From assembly GCA_041987205.1 (NCBI GenBank), contig JBHIWX010000040.1, forward strand, positions 1 to 34,367: a DNA stretch of 34,367 nt, read 5' to 3'. The notes below the pieces were generated by a model. The model saw only the letters and a program-made list of their open reading frames with translations, searched no databases and had not been told where the DNA came from. This DNA comes from BOKV01 sp041987205 (GTDB lineage Bacteria; Pseudomonadota; Alphaproteobacteria; Rhizobiales; Rhizobiaceae). Positions 1 through 7,477 of the stretch are shown in pieces. Each line of letters begins with the position of its first letter. Position 1 is the first letter of the stretch. Position numbers and translations under genes: made by a program.

Positions 1-296
1 TACACAAAGTAAATTAATGGAACGAAAATTGAAGTTTAAAACCTGACAGTGAAATTTTGGCTGTTAAAAGGCAGGTGAATAAAACGAGTGGCTTATATGA
101 AAATATATCATTTATTATTGTATGTAATTTTATACAAAGTGAGCATCCTTCGCGCTGCTTTTAATGTATTTAATAGTTATGAATTATAGCAGAATCGCCA
201 TCTGGATTCGGTCTGGATTCAATTTTTGAAATTGGTTGCTGTTGAAACAGTTTGTGATCGAAGCACTGATGAACCGTGTGAGGGCACGCAAAGTAA
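1..296. other. AT-rich noncoding stretch
   Basis: No convincing gene is visible. The stretch is strikingly AT-rich compared with the rest of the window and holds short runs of A and T. A small dyad with arms TTGTAT (118-123) and ATACAA (132-137) is present. TACACAAAGT at the left edge resembles TATACAAAGT at 131-140. It could be the distal part of an intergenic region or the edge of an acquired segment. Nothing identifies an attachment site or an origin. Confidence 0.6.
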
Positions 297-324
297 CGGG
301 CCAGCCTCATGCAAGGCCGGCCCG
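297..324 (-). terminator. Hairpin terminator after the Asp/Gly/Ser-rich secreted gene
   Basis: Arms at 297-307 and 314-324 form an 11-bp GC-rich stem (one G-U wobble on the minus strand) with a 6-nt loop. It lies 26 bp downstream of the stop codon of the minus-strand gene ending at 351. The following minus-strand sequence is only moderately T-rich (GTTACTTTG), so termination may be partial. Confidence 0.6.
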
Positions 325-350
325 GTAATGAACTTCGATTGCCATGCGCA

Positions 351-1037
351 TTAGCGTTTGGCGGCGCGAACCATCTTGCACAGACCGATGATATCGCTGT
401 CGAAGGACACCGGATTGGAAAGCACGCGGCGGCAGGTCAGCTTGAGCTCCGCCATTTCGGCATTCGAGGCCGAGGCAAGCGCTTCGTTGGCCGATGTCTC
501 GGTGATGTCGCCAGGCGCACCCGGCAGAAGGCCGTCATCGGGCAGCCCGATGTCGACGGTGCCGATGCCCGGAACGTCGACGGAGACACCCGTGCTTTCG
601 GAATCGTCGCCGAGGCTGAGCGCGGTATTGGTGCCGTCCTGGTTGAGCCCGATATTCGCGAGACCCTCCACGCCGATCTGCGCGTCGGCTTCGGTGTCGC
701 CGAGCAGGCCATCCGTGGTGCCGCCGAGGAGGCCCAGATTGACGTCGCCGTTGAGCCCGTCATCGGTCGAGAGGTTCGCATCCGCGTCGACAGTTGATGA
801 CAGGACGTTGACGGAGGCATCGACGTCGCCGCCGTCCACGGATGCCGTGGCGCCAGTGCCGGAATCGCCGACCGAGGCCGAGATGCCGTCGGAGGACCCC
901 GAGACGGAACCAAGGGCGCCGTCAACGACACCGCCGACCGTATCGCCCAGGCTCTGGGCGGCGACCGGCGTTGCTGCCACGCCCGCGAACAGGCACAGGG
1001 CGAATGTTCGAGTGATGCTGTGTGACAGTACATTCAT
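351..1037 (-). CDS. Secreted Asp/Gly/Ser-rich protein of unknown function
   Basis: The product is 228 aa. An N-terminal signal peptide (about residues 1-27, ending PVAAQ) is followed by about 165 residues of low-complexity sequence rich in Gly, Asp, Ser, Val and Leu, with recurring GD, DG and DGLLG motifs. A compact C-terminal tail of about 35 residues contains two cysteines (LTCRR and GLCKM), possibly a disulfide. The acidic repetitive body resembles exported or surface-layer-associated proteins, but I recognise no family. The ATG at 1037 is chosen because GGAGAG precedes it and the signal peptide begins there; an in-frame start at 1079 adds a charged stretch that would spoil the signal. A stem-loop terminator lies just downstream and a GGAAC-type promoter upstream. 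Function is unknown; export is well supported. Confidence 0.75.
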   Translation of the reverse strand: MNVLSHSITRTFALCLFAGVAATPVAAQSLGDTVGGVVDGALGSVSGSSDGISASVGDSGTGATASVDGGDVDASVNVLSSTVDADANLSTDDGLNGDVNLGLLGGTTDGLLGDTEADAQIGVEGLANIGLNQDGTNTALSLGDDSESTGVSVDVPGIGTVDIGLPDDGLLPGAPGDITETSANEALASASNAEMAELKLTCRRVLSNPVSFDSDIIGLCKMVRAAKR

Positions 1038-1074
1038 CGTTTCTCTCCTTCGTTGCATGTGGTGACGCATGAAC

Positions 1075-1099
1075 AACAAGGAACGTGAACGCTGGTTCC
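1075..1099 (-). promoter_or_regulatory. Candidate EcfG/RpoE2 general-stress promoter
   Basis: On the minus strand GGAAC (1099-1095) is followed after 18 nt by TT (1076-1075), in the context TGTT. This matches the GGAAC-N18-TT pattern known for EcfG/RpoE2 promoters of Hyphomicrobiales. The implied start site lies about 30 nt upstream of the ATG at 1037, a sensible leader length. It is a pattern match only. Confidence 0.4.
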
Positions 1100-1225
1100 G
1101 GATAGAATATGTCGAGGATCGTTTGATCTATGCCATGATTTTCAAAAGAAGAAGGAGTCCGTTAAAAGTTTAATGGGCAAATACATGTCATTTAACGAAT
1201 GTAAAAAAGGTTGAATGCCTTGCCG

Positions 1226-1738
1226 CTAGGCAAAGCGTTTTCCAGCCTCCTCGCGCAGGAAGAACGCGATATCGAGCGAGGGCGGTTCCCTGCCTAGTAT
1301 TGACAGGATCGTGTGGGCCTGGCCGCGGTGATGCGTCTGGTGATTGAAGAAATGGCTCAGCGCCGATGAGAGATGCTGGACCGTTGCGTTTGAGGATTTC
1401 ATCGGCGTGTAGCTCAGCATGCGCACGAGGTCATGCGCTTCCAGCCTGTCGATGTAGCGCGAAATGCGTCGGTCCTCCGCCTTCCTGGCGACATGCAGGG
1501 AGTCCAGCGTATCGTACAGGATGGCGTCCAGTGCGGCGGGCCGCTCGCCTTCGCCGGTGAAGCGATGCATCCAGATGCGGTCGGCGACCAGCAGATGGTT
1601 GAGCGTCCCGCGCATCGAATGGAAGAAGGCTCCGACGTCCCGCTTGTATTCCTCGGCCGTCAACGCCGCCGCCGACTGGAACAGCCTGTCGTTCGCCCAG
1701 CCATTATAGGCTGCGAACATCGTGTAGTGATTGTGCAT
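1226..1738 (-). CDS. DinB-family metal-binding four-helix protein
   Basis: The product is 170 aa, close to the usual DinB/DUF664-type length. The family forms a four-helix bundle with a three-histidine metal site and is related to thiol-dependent S-transferases. The probable ligands are visible as H48 (GTLNHLLVADRIW) and H133/H137 (NHQTHHRGQ), and the N-terminal FAAYNGWAND motif is typical. The ATG at 1738 is chosen because family homology begins there; the longer reading frame to 1810 adds a 24-residue arginine/histidine-rich segment with no family resemblance. A purine-rich stretch (GAGGCGGAAAG) precedes the start. It is divergent from ndk. The substrate is unknown, and DNA damage induction is not implied by the family name. 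Confidence 0.85.
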   Translation of the reverse strand: MHNHYTMFAAYNGWANDRLFQSAAALTAEEYKRDVGAFFHSMRGTLNHLLVADRIWMHRFTGEGERPAALDAILYDTLDSLHVARKAEDRRISRYIDRLEAHDLVRMLSYTPMKSSNATVQHLSSALSHFFNHQTHHRGQAHTILSILGREPPSLDIAFFLREEAGKRFA

Positions 1739-1916
1739 CTTTCCGCCTCGAGCGTGACCGCAATGGGCGCGGACACCGATCGAAGAATGTCGATCCGAAA
1801 GGAGGTTCATCCGGAAAGGCCCGCGGAAAACGCGCCGCCTGTTTGCTCCGACTCACCTGGTACGCCCACGCCGCGCGAAGGGTTCCACTCCCGCGCGCGT
1901 CATGCAAGACCGTTTC

Positions 1917-1941
1917 GCCGGATGCATTTGCCGCATCCGGC
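1917..1941. other. Perfect 9-bp hairpin in the ndk upstream region
   Basis: GCCGGATGC (1917-1925) and its exact complement GCATCCGGC (1933-1941) enclose a 7-nt loop. No T-run follows on either strand, so it is a poor intrinsic terminator. A second perfect stem, GCGGCT-ATAC-AGCCGC, lies at 1984-1999, 37 nt before the ndk start. If both are transcribed, the ndk leader is highly structured. Confidence 0.5.
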
Positions 1942-2036
1942 ATTGCCCTGCCGGCTCAACCGCCCTTGCGGCCCCACGGGCATGCGGCTATACAGCCGCC
2001 GAATTCTTCCGCTTTTCCCAACATGACAGGTGAGAC

Positions 2037-2459
2037 ATGGCCGTCGAACGTACCTTCTCGATGATCAAGCCCGATGCGACCAAACGCAATCTGACCGGCG
2101 CGATCACGGCGAAACTGGAGGAGGCCGGCCTGCGCGTCGTGGCTTCCAAGCGCGTATGGATGAGCCTGCGCGAGGCAGAGGGCTTCTACGCGGTCCACAG
2201 GGAGCGTCCCTTTTTCGCCGAACTGACCGAATTCATGTCGTCGGGTCCGACCATCGTTCAGGTGCTCGAGGGCGAGAATGCTATCGCGAAAAACCGCGAA
2301 GTCATGGGCGCGACCAATCCGGCGGAAGCCGCAGACGGCACGATCCGCAAGCTCTTTGCCGAGTCGATCGGCGAGAACTCGGTCCACGGTTCCGACGCAC
2401 CGGAAACGGCGGCCGAGGAGATCGCCTACTGGTTCTCCCAGACCGAAATCGTCGGTTAA
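2037..2459 (+). CDS. ndk: Nucleoside diphosphate kinase
   Basis: This cytoplasmic enzyme transfers the gamma-phosphate of ATP to (d)NDPs through a phosphohistidine and balances nucleotide pools. The product is 140 aa, the standard bacterial length. The N-terminus reads ERTFSMIKPDA, and the active-site histidine is H117 in the NSVHGSD motif. AGGTGAG precedes the ATG. It is monocistronic, with a strong hairpin-plus-T-run terminator downstream and a structured upstream region. A 19-nt duplication begins inside the last codons and continues past the stop. The call is secure. Confidence 0.98.
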   Translation: MAVERTFSMIKPDATKRNLTGAITAKLEEAGLRVVASKRVWMSLREAEGFYAVHRERPFFAELTEFMSSGPTIVQVLEGENAIAKNREVMGATNPAEAADGTIRKLFAESIGENSVHGSDAPETAAEEIAYWFSQTEIVG

Positions 2460-2480
2460 GTCCGAAATCGTCGGCTGACA
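2443..2480. repeat. 19-nt tandem duplication across the ndk stop codon
   Basis: CCGAAATCGTCGG occurs at 2443 and again at 2462, with a period of 19 nt. The first copy encodes the ndk C-terminus and ends in TAA; the second lies just downstream in another frame and contains TGA. The duplication therefore leaves the protein intact while repeating its last codons out of frame. Confidence 0.75.
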
Positions 2481-2507
2481 CAGGCCGACAAATACATGAA
2501 TAAATGG

Positions 2508-2541
2508 CCGGCCGTGTCCTTCTGGATGCGGCCGGTTTTTT
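2508..2541 (+). terminator. Intrinsic terminator of ndk
   Basis: A perfect 7-bp stem (CCGGCCG at 2508-2514, CGGCCGG at 2529-2535) with a 14-nt loop is followed by six T residues (2536-2541). It lies between the convergent ndk and the gene ending at 2570, and the T-run orientation fits ndk. Confidence 0.85.
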
Positions 2542-2569
2542 GTGCGCCGACCTGCCTTCCATATTCGGG

Positions 2570-3073
2570 CTATTGTTTGGCGAAGATGTTGCCCCGGTGC
2601 GCCCTGCAATAGGTCGTTTGAGTCGAGTAGGAGAACTTCAGTTCCTTCGGCATCTTGCTGGTCACGGCGACATGGCATCGATTGCCGGAAACCGAGATGA
2701 TGAAGGTGATGGAAACTGGCAGGCTGCGGCCGTTGACGACCGCATTGTCGTGGGCGGACAGATAGTATTTGCCGTTCCGCACCCTGCCGCGCAGGGCGCC
2801 GGAACTGTTGTTCTGGGTGAATGAATCGCCCTGCCGAAGCACATTGCCGGACGCGCTGCCGACATAGTCGAAGATCGTGCCGTCCCTGCTGATATAGAGC
2901 CGGCCGGTGAGCGGAACGGTGCGGCTGTTGCACTTCGTCGACGAACAGAGCTTCGCGGCGACCTGCATGTTCATTTCGAGCGAACGCCCCAGCACGGATT
3001 GCGCACTGGCCGGTGCGAACAGGCTCGTGGCGAGAACCGGGGCGGCGATCAGTGGAATAGATCGACCGATCAT
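2570..3073 (-). CDS. Secreted protein of unknown function
   Basis: The product is 167 aa. An N-terminal signal peptide (about residues 1-24, ending PASAQ) precedes a mature domain of about 143 residues with cysteines at the segments KLCSSTKCNS, NRCHVA and TYCRAH, an even number compatible with two disulfides. Phrases such as LYISRDGTIFDYVG and SGALRGRVRNGKYYLSAH suggest a small all-beta exported domain. Two ATG codons are tandem (3076 and 3073); the second lies at the better distance from GGGAGGG and is preferred. It sits 61 bp downstream of moaE on the same strand. I do not recognise the family. Confidence 0.75.
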   Translation of the reverse strand: MIGRSIPLIAAPVLATSLFAPASAQSVLGRSLEMNMQVAAKLCSSTKCNSRTVPLTGRLYISRDGTIFDYVGSASGNVLRQGDSFTQNNSSGALRGRVRNGKYYLSAHDNAVVNGRSLPVSITFIISVSGNRCHVAVTSKMPKELKFSYSTQTTYCRAHRGNIFAKQ

Positions 3074-3134
3074 CATTCCCTCCCATCGTAGCTTCAATAC
3101 GCCCCGGAGAAGGAAACGATAGCCGAATTCGGCG

Positions 3135-3617
3135 TTATGCGGAAGGTTCGGCGCTCTTGCGCCAGCGCAGCGTCGCCGCGTCGTCAGCGTCCTTCGCCTC
3201 AACCCAGCCTCCGGGCGACCCGTCGGCCGGGTGCTCCTTCTTCCAGAACGGCGCGCTGGTCTTCAGGAAATCCATGACGAAGCTCGCCGCCTCGAAGGCG
3301 GCCTGGCGATGGCTGGAGGCGGCGATGACCAGCACGATGTTCTCGCCGGGCGCGATACGACCATGGCGGTGGATCGCGGTCAGCCCGGTCAACGGCCAGC
3401 GCGCGATCGCTTCGTTTGCGATCCGCGTGATCTCGTCTTCCGCCATGCCGGGGTAGTGTTCCAGTTCGAGCGCGGCGAGCCGGCCGTCCTCGTCGCGGCA
3501 CAGCCCGGTGAAGGTCACGACCGCGCCGATATCGCGCCGGCCCTGCGTCAGGCGCGCCGTCTCGGCGGCGATGTCGAAATCCTCCCGCTGGATGCGGATG
3601 TCCGGCTCGATCGCCAT
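3135..3617 (-). CDS. moaE: Molybdopterin synthase catalytic subunit MoaE
   Basis: MoaE pairs with MoaD to put two sulfurs on cyclic pyranopterin monophosphate, forming molybdopterin for the molybdenum cofactor. The product is 160 aa, typical length. Visible signatures are DIGAVVTFTGLCRD, LELEHYPGMAE, the histidine-rich IHRHGRIAPGE, and the lysine-bearing KTSAPFWKKEH region that contributes catalytic lysines. It begins 6 bp after moaD ends, so the two are almost certainly co-translated. The C-terminal tail ending SAEPSA is unremarkable. Confidence 0.97.
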   Translation of the reverse strand: MAIEPDIRIQREDFDIAAETARLTQGRRDIGAVVTFTGLCRDEDGRLAALELEHYPGMAEDEITRIANEAIARWPLTGLTAIHRHGRIAPGENIVLVIAASSHRQAAFEAASFVMDFLKTSAPFWKKEHPADGSPGGWVEAKDADDAATLRWRKSAEPSA

Positions 3618-3623
3618 GGCGGC

Positions 3624-3878
3624 TCAGCCGCCGGTCATCGGCGGAAACAGCGCGATTTCCTGCGCACCGTCGATGGGCACCGCATGGTCTGGCACATGCA
3701 CATGATCGACGGCGACGCGGATCACCTTGTCGTGCTCGAGTACTTTCGCGAAGGCCTCGCTGCGTGTCGCCAGCCAGTCGAGCAGATCGCTGACCGTGCC
3801 GACTTCATCGGGCGGCGAGACGTCCTCCTCGGCCATGCCGAGATGTTCGCGGATCCAGGAGAAATAGACGAGCTTCAT
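3624..3878 (-). CDS. moaD: Molybdopterin synthase sulfur carrier subunit MoaD
   Basis: This ubiquitin-fold sulfur carrier has 84 aa and ends in the required Gly-Gly (FPPMTGG). The terminal glycine is adenylated and thiocarboxylated to donate sulfur to MoaE-bound precursor. The N-terminus MKLVYFSWIREHLG is characteristic. It lies 13 bp downstream of pgsA and 6 bp upstream of moaE. No other moa or moe gene is in the window, so the rest of the pathway is elsewhere. Confidence 0.96.
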   Translation of the reverse strand: MKLVYFSWIREHLGMAEEDVSPPDEVGTVSDLLDWLATRSEAFAKVLEHDKVIRVAVDHVHVPDHAVPIDGAQEIALFPPMTGG

Positions 3879-3891
3879 CGACGCGCTTCCG

Positions 3892-4524
3892 TCAGTCCAT
3901 CACATGTTTCAGGCCGGCGCGGAAATAATCATAGCCCGTATAGAGCGTGATGATCGCCGCGACCCACAACAGGGCAATGCCGAACTGCGTCGTATAGGGC
4001 AGGATCTTGTCGCCGGCGGGGCCGGCCAGAAGAAAGCCGATGGCGACCATCTGCAGCGTTGTCTTCCATTTGGCGATACGGGTCACCGGCACAGAGACCT
4101 TCAGCTCGGCGAGATATTCGCGCAGGCCCGAGACCAGGATCTCGCGGCACAGGATGATGATCGCCGCCCACAGCGACCAGCCGGCGATGGTCCGGTCGGT
4201 ATCGGCGGCGAGCAGGAGCAGGCATGTCGCAACCAGAAGCTTGTCGGCGATCGGATCGAGCATGCGGCCGATGGTCGAGGTCTGCTGCCAGATGCGCGCC
4301 AGATAGCCGTCGAAGAAATCGGTGATGCTTGCCGCAATGAAGATGCCGAGCGCCCACCAGCGCGCGAAATCCGACGATTGCAGCCTGCCTTCGAAGTAGA
4401 AGCACAGCGCCACCAGCGGCACCGCGACGATCCTGGCATAGGTGAGCAGGTTCGGCAGCGCCGCCCAGTGCGCGCTGGATTTGGAAATCTTGGATTCGGT
4501 GGTCTTGCCGGTTGCCATCGTCAT
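3892..4524 (-). CDS. pgsA: CDP-diacylglycerol-glycerol-3-phosphate 3-phosphatidyltransferase
   Basis: This inner-membrane enzyme makes phosphatidylglycerol-phosphate from CDP-diacylglycerol and glycerol-3-phosphate, the committed step to phosphatidylglycerol and cardiolipin. The CDP-alcohol phosphotransferase signature D-x2-DG-x2-AR-x8-G-x3-D-x3-D is complete in the segment from DFFDGYLAR to GRMLDPIAD. Several hydrophobic membrane segments follow. The ATG at 4524 gives 210 aa; a second ATG at 4518 is equally plausible because GCGGGG is better spaced for it. An upstream GTG at 4575 lacks a ribosome binding site. It lies between uvrC and moaD on the same strand, probably in one transcript. Confidence 0.95.
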   Translation of the reverse strand: MTMATGKTTESKISKSSAHWAALPNLLTYARIVAVPLVALCFYFEGRLQSSDFARWWALGIFIAASITDFFDGYLARIWQQTSTIGRMLDPIADKLLVATCLLLLAADTDRTIAGWSLWAAIIILCREILVSGLREYLAELKVSVPVTRIAKWKTTLQMVAIGFLLAGPAGDKILPYTTQFGIALLWVAAIITLYTGYDYFRAGLKHVMD

Positions 4525-4597
4525 GCCCCGCAAACAATCCGGTTTCGGACCATTTTGCAATCGCCAGCGCGCCACTTGGAAGCTTTTTCGCGTCGCA

Positions 4598-6634
4598 TCA
4601 GCCCTTCTCGTGGAAATGATCGTAGATCAAACGCGCCATCTGCTCGGAAATGCCCTCGACGGCGGTCAGATCGGCGAGCGCTGCGCGGCTCACCGCCTTG
4701 GCCGTACCGAAATGCATCAGGAGCGCCCGTTTTCTTGAAGGGCCGATACCGGCGACCTCGTCGAGCGGGTTCTTGACCATTTCCTTCTTGCGCCGCGCCC
4801 GGTGCGAGCCGATGGCGAAGCGGTGCGCCTCGTCGCGCAGGCGCTGCACGAAATAAAGTACCGGGTCGCGCTCGGCCAGCATGAAGGACTGCCGGCCGTG
4901 GATGAAGAATTTCTCGCGGCCCGCATCGCGGTCCGGCCCCTTGGCGATGCCGACCATCGGCACGGTACCCTCCAACCCCAGTTCCACCATGACCTCGCGC
5001 GCCGCATTGAGCTGGCCAAGCCCGCCATCGATCAGCAGCAGGTCGGGCCATGACGGCAGGCCGCTGTCATGCGTTTCCGCCTCGCTGTCCGATTCGTCCT
5101 TCGGCCCGGCTTCCTTCATCAGCCGCGAGAAGCGCCGCTTCAGCACCTCGCGCATCATGCCGTAATCGTCGCCCGGCACGAGGTCCTCGGAGCGGATGTT
5201 GAACTTGCGGTAATGGTTCTTGGCGAAGCCCTCCGGCCCGGCGACGATCATGCCGCCGACCGCATTGGTGCCCATGATGTGCGAATTGTCGTAGACCTCG
5301 ATGCGCCGCGGCGGGCTTTCCAGGTCGAAGGCTTCCGCCACGCCTTCCAGCAGCTTGGCCTGCGACGAGGTCTCGGCCAGCCGCCGCCCCAGCGCCTCGC
5401 GCGCGTTGAGGCTGGCATGGTCGACCATCTCCTTCTTTGCGCCGCGCTGCGGCACGGTGATCTCGACCTTGTGCGCGGCCTTCAGCGTCAGCGCCTCCTC
5501 GAGCAGCGCCTTTTCCTCGACCTCGTGCGACAGCGCGATCAGGCGCGGGCAGGGCTTGTCGTCGTAGAACTGGGTCAGGAAGGCGCCCAGCACCTCGCCG
5601 GCCTCGTAGGATTTGTCGGCGCGCGGGAAATAGGCGCGGTTGCCCCAGTTCTGGCCAGTGCGGAAGAAGAAGACCTGAATGCAGCTTTGCCCGCCCTGCT
5701 GGGACACCGCGAAGACGTCGGCGTCCTCGACGCCATGTGGATTGATGCCCTGATGGCCCTGAACGTGCGAAAGTGCTGCGAGGCGGTCGCGATAGATCGC
5801 CGCCGTCTCGAAGTCGAGCGCTTCGGAAGCCGCCTCCATGCGCTCGCCGAGCCGGTCGCGGATTTCGGTCGACTTGCCCGACAGGAATTTCTTCGCTTCG
5901 CCCACCAGACCCGCATAGGCCTCCAGGCTGATCTCTCCCGTACACGGCGCCGAGCAGCGCTTGATCTGGTAGAGCAGGCAGGGCCGCGTACGGCTTTCAT
6001 AGACCGAGTCCGAACAGCTCCTGACCAGAAACGCCTTCTGCAGCGCGTTGATCGTGCGCGAAACTGCCGTTGCCGAGGCGAAGGGGCCGAAATAGGTCCG
6101 CTTCTTCGTGCGCGCACCGCGATGCTTGAAGATGCCGGGCGCCACATGTTCGTCGGTCACTACGATGTAGGGGAAGCTCTTGTCGTCGCGCAGCAGCACG
6201 TTGAAGCGGGGCCGCAGCCGCTTGATCAGATTGGCCTCGAGCAGCAGCGCTTCCGTTTCGGTATGCGTGCGCAGGAACTCCATCGCCGCCGTCTCGCGGA
6301 TCATCCTCGCGATGCGGTTGGAGTGTCCGCCCGATTTGGCGTAGGAGGCCACGCGCTTCTTCAGGCTGCGCGCCTTGCCGACATAGAGCACGTCGCCACC
6401 CGCATTGAACATGCGGTAGACGCCGGGCGAATTGGGTAGCCGCTTGACGAATGCGCCGATCAGCTCGACGCCGGTCAGACCGTCGGCGCGCGTCGCCGTC
6501 TCCTCCCATGCGAAGGAATCGGCGCTGCCCGACAGCGCGGCGGGCGTCGCCGCGCCATTGCCGGCCGCTGCCTGCTCGCCGGCCGGGCTCTGCGGATTGT
6601 CCTTATCGTCAGCGGGCTTGTCTTCAGGGGGCAT
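4598..6634 (-). CDS. uvrC: Excinuclease ABC subunit C
   Basis: UvrC makes both incisions around a lesion bound by UvrA/UvrB in nucleotide excision repair. The product is 678 aa. The order is a 50-residue Asp/Pro/Ala-rich N-terminal extension, a GIY-YIG domain (NSPGVYRMF ... VLYVGKA), a Cys-rich segment (RPCLLYQIKRCSAPCTG), a UvrB-interacting UVR region, the RNase H-like endonuclease domain (EVYDNSHIMGT, LLIDGGLGQLNAA), and a C-terminal helix-hairpin-helix (LDEVAGIGPSRKRALLMHFG). The N-terminal extension makes it longer than the about 610-residue E. coli protein. It heads the minus-strand run toward pgsA-moaD-moaE. Confidence 0.98.
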   Translation of the reverse strand: MPPEDKPADDKDNPQSPAGEQAAAGNGAATPAALSGSADSFAWEETATRADGLTGVELIGAFVKRLPNSPGVYRMFNAGGDVLYVGKARSLKKRVASYAKSGGHSNRIARMIRETAAMEFLRTHTETEALLLEANLIKRLRPRFNVLLRDDKSFPYIVVTDEHVAPGIFKHRGARTKKRTYFGPFASATAVSRTINALQKAFLVRSCSDSVYESRTRPCLLYQIKRCSAPCTGEISLEAYAGLVGEAKKFLSGKSTEIRDRLGERMEAASEALDFETAAIYRDRLAALSHVQGHQGINPHGVEDADVFAVSQQGGQSCIQVFFFRTGQNWGNRAYFPRADKSYEAGEVLGAFLTQFYDDKPCPRLIALSHEVEEKALLEEALTLKAAHKVEITVPQRGAKKEMVDHASLNAREALGRRLAETSSQAKLLEGVAEAFDLESPPRRIEVYDNSHIMGTNAVGGMIVAGPEGFAKNHYRKFNIRSEDLVPGDDYGMMREVLKRRFSRLMKEAGPKDESDSEAETHDSGLPSWPDLLLIDGGLGQLNAAREVMVELGLEGTVPMVGIAKGPDRDAGREKFFIHGRQSFMLAERDPVLYFVQRLRDEAHRFAIGSHRARRKKEMVKNPLDEVAGIGPSRKRALLMHFGTAKAVSRAALADLTAVEGISEQMARLIYDHFHEKG

Positions 6635-6692
6635 GGGCTCGTCAGTCTCTCCTCGCCCCGTTCTGGCCTGTCAGATGGCCTGCGTAGCCGGC

Positions 6693-7454
6693 CTATTCGG
6701 GAATCCCGGCGATATCGGGCGTTTCCCAGGCCAGATGCTGACCGCCGTCGAGCGCGATCATCTGGCCGGTCAGCGAGGGGGTATCGTAGAAATAGCGCAC
6801 CGTCGCGCCGAATTCATCCATGCCGGGGCCGCGTTTCAACAGGAGACCGTCGATCTGGCGTGCGAAATCTGACTCCTCCTGACGTTCCGAGCGGATCGCA
6901 GGACCAGGACCGATCGCATTGACCCGGATTTTCGGTGCCAGCGCCTGGGCGAGCGTGCGCGTCGCCTCCCACAGCGTCGATTTCGACAGCGTGTAGGAAT
7001 AAAATTCCGGATTGGGCTTCCACACCCGCTGGTCGATCATGTTGACGATCAACCCGTTGTCGATCTCCTCCTGCGCGGCGAAGGCGCCGGCAAGCTGCAC
7101 CGGCGCGCGCGCATGCATGGCGAAATGCAGCTCCCAGACGGCCGGGTCGAACGCTCTGGCGCTGTCCTTCAGGAAGATCGAGGCATTGTTGACCAGAAGG
7201 TCGACCGGCCCCATCGCCGCACGCACCGTATCGAGCAGGCCGGCGGTCTGCTCGGTGTCGGTCAGGTCGGCCGGAAACGCTTCCGCCTTGCCGCCCGCGT
7301 TCCGGATGTCGCCGACGAGTTCTTCGGCCAAATCCCGGGAAGCATTGTAATGAACCGCGACGGCAAACCCGTGCGCGGCGAGGTCGCGGGCGACCGCAGC
7401 CCCGATGCGTTTGGCCGAGCCGGTGATGAGCGCGGTGCGTGGTGCCTTTGTCAT
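6693..7454 (-). CDS. Short-chain dehydrogenase/reductase (pteridine reductase-like)
   Basis: This is a 253-aa Rossmann-fold oxidoreductase of the SDR family. It has the cofactor motif TGSAKRIG near residues 11-18, the structural NNAS motif, and the catalytic Tyr-x3-Lys in FYSYTLSKS. The TGxxKRIG form, with Arg before Ile-Gly, resembles pteridine reductase/FolM-type enzymes that use NADPH, but substrate cannot be assigned. The ATG at 7454 is chosen because SDR homology starts at once (TKAPRTALITG). A longer open frame to 8147 is antisense-type sequence over the antiporter gene. It lies 58 bp upstream of uvrC and 23 bp downstream of the antiporter, same strand. Confidence 0.93.
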   Translation of the reverse strand: MTKAPRTALITGSAKRIGAAVARDLAAHGFAVAVHYNASRDLAEELVGDIRNAGGKAEAFPADLTDTEQTAGLLDTVRAAMGPVDLLVNNASIFLKDSARAFDPAVWELHFAMHARAPVQLAGAFAAQEEIDNGLIVNMIDQRVWKPNPEFYSYTLSKSTLWEATRTLAQALAPKIRVNAIGPGPAIRSERQEESDFARQIDGLLLKRGPGMDEFGATVRYFYDTPSLTGQMIALDGGQHLAWETPDIAGIPE

Positions 7455-7477
7455 GGGGTATCCCGCCTCGCTCCGGT

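Noticed and set aside
1..296. Replication or transfer origin in the AT-rich left end
   Set aside because: No DnaA-box cluster, repeats of iteron type or associated replication gene are visible.
5069..6439. 456-codon open frame opposite uvrC
   Set aside because: Same cause; uvrC domains are complete on the other strand and the antisense product is Arg/Leu/Gln-rich without motifs.
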